Source of the DNA: CAYWJT01 sp964458655
GTDB taxonomy: Bacteria; Acidobacteriota; Aminicenantia; Aminicenantales; Saccharicenantaceae
NCBI GenBank assembly: GCA_964458655.1
Contig: CAYWJT010000089.1
Location: forward strand, 1-5,787
Length of the DNA: 5,787 nucleotides
Reading direction: 5' to 3'
Shown: positions 5,670 through 5,787 of the stretch, one piece after another
Numbering within the stretch: position 1 is the stretch's first letter
How the letters are laid out: the number at the start of each line of letters is the position of its first letter
The notes under the pieces: model-generated
What the model was told of the DNA's origin: nothing
What the model saw: only the letters and a program-made list of their open reading frames with translations
Database searches by the model: none
Translations under genes and position numbers: made by a program

Positions 5670-5787
5670 AGGGGCAAGACGGGGATGTCTCGGCTCCCTG
5701 CTCCGGGTCCGGGCGCCTTCTCGGCTCGAGCGCTCGGCGGCTGCGCAACTCGCCTCCAGAGAGGCTCAAACATGCTCGCCGTGCCGT
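5670..5787. other. GC-rich noncoding segment with short palindromes
   Basis: I recognise no gene here. Minus-strand frames remain open through it, but the translated sequence (Arg/Pro/Ser-rich) looks like nothing known, and the ychF promoter lies downstream of it. The stretch holds TCCGGG twice in tandem (5702-5713), the overlapping palindromes GCTCGAGC (5724-5731) and CGAGCGCTCG (5727-5736), and the hairpin GCCTC-CAGA-GAGGC (5752-5765). It could be the tail of a dispersed intergenic repeat, a terminator region of a neighbouring gene, or part of a structured RNA cut by the window edge. Confidence 0.4.
5752..5765. repeat. Small perfect hairpin (5-bp stem, 4-nt loop)
   Basis: GCCTC, loop CAGA, GAGGC: a perfect GC-rich inverted repeat with a short loop. 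No T run follows on either strand, so it is not a standard intrinsic terminator. Confidence 0.4.

Noticed and set aside
5596..5769. N-terminal extension of the YchF-like protein
   Set aside because: The frame stays open but has no similarity to the family, and a good promoter with its likely transcription start lies inside it. Only the GTG at 5604 remains a serious alternative.

Overview
The window carries a compact block of housekeeping genes, all read from the minus strand, so transcription runs from the right edge of the window to the left. In order of transcription they are: a YchF/OBG-type nucleotide-binding protein, tRNA-guanine transglycosylase (tgt), yajC, secD, secF, and the first 74 codons of a TonB-like envelope protein cut by the left edge. 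By eye the DNA is GC-rich (about 60%), with strongly GC-biased third codon positions. That bias produces several long but spurious open frames on the opposite strand.

The organism looks like a Gram-negative (diderm) bacterium, because the TonB-like protein implies an outer membrane. An Acidobacteriota/Aminicenantes-type lineage is my best guess, from the style of the TonB-like N-terminus and the enlarged SecF. That placement rests on pattern memory, not on a search.

Layout. The right end (about 5670-5787) is a noncoding GC-rich segment with short palindromes. A sigma70-like promoter (TTTACA-N17-TATGAT) then drives ychF. ychF and tgt overlap as ATGA. tgt and yajC are 5 nt apart, and the yajC Shine-Dalgarno lies inside the last tgt codons. 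yajC and secD are separated by 43 nt. secD and secF are joined as TAAGATG. An 80-nt gap holding a second sigma70-like promoter (TTGTAA-N17-TATACT) precedes the TonB-like gene. The AT-rich 3' end of tgt also holds a perfect TATAAT that could be an internal promoter for yajC-secDF.

Function. Tgt inserts the queuosine precursor at the wobble position of certain tRNAs. YajC, SecD and SecF form the accessory Sec complex that uses the proton-motive force to help pull proteins across the inner membrane. tgt-yajC-secD-secF is a classic conserved bacterial cluster; having ychF at its head, where queA often sits, is less usual.

I found no mobile element, CRISPR array or obviously new system. The most interesting points are local oddities in conserved proteins: a ComEA-like helix-hairpin-helix insertion in the periplasmic domain of SecF, a changed substrate-pocket motif in Tgt, an altered P-loop and switch II in the YchF-like protein, and a Gly-to-Glu change in the SecF D1 motif.
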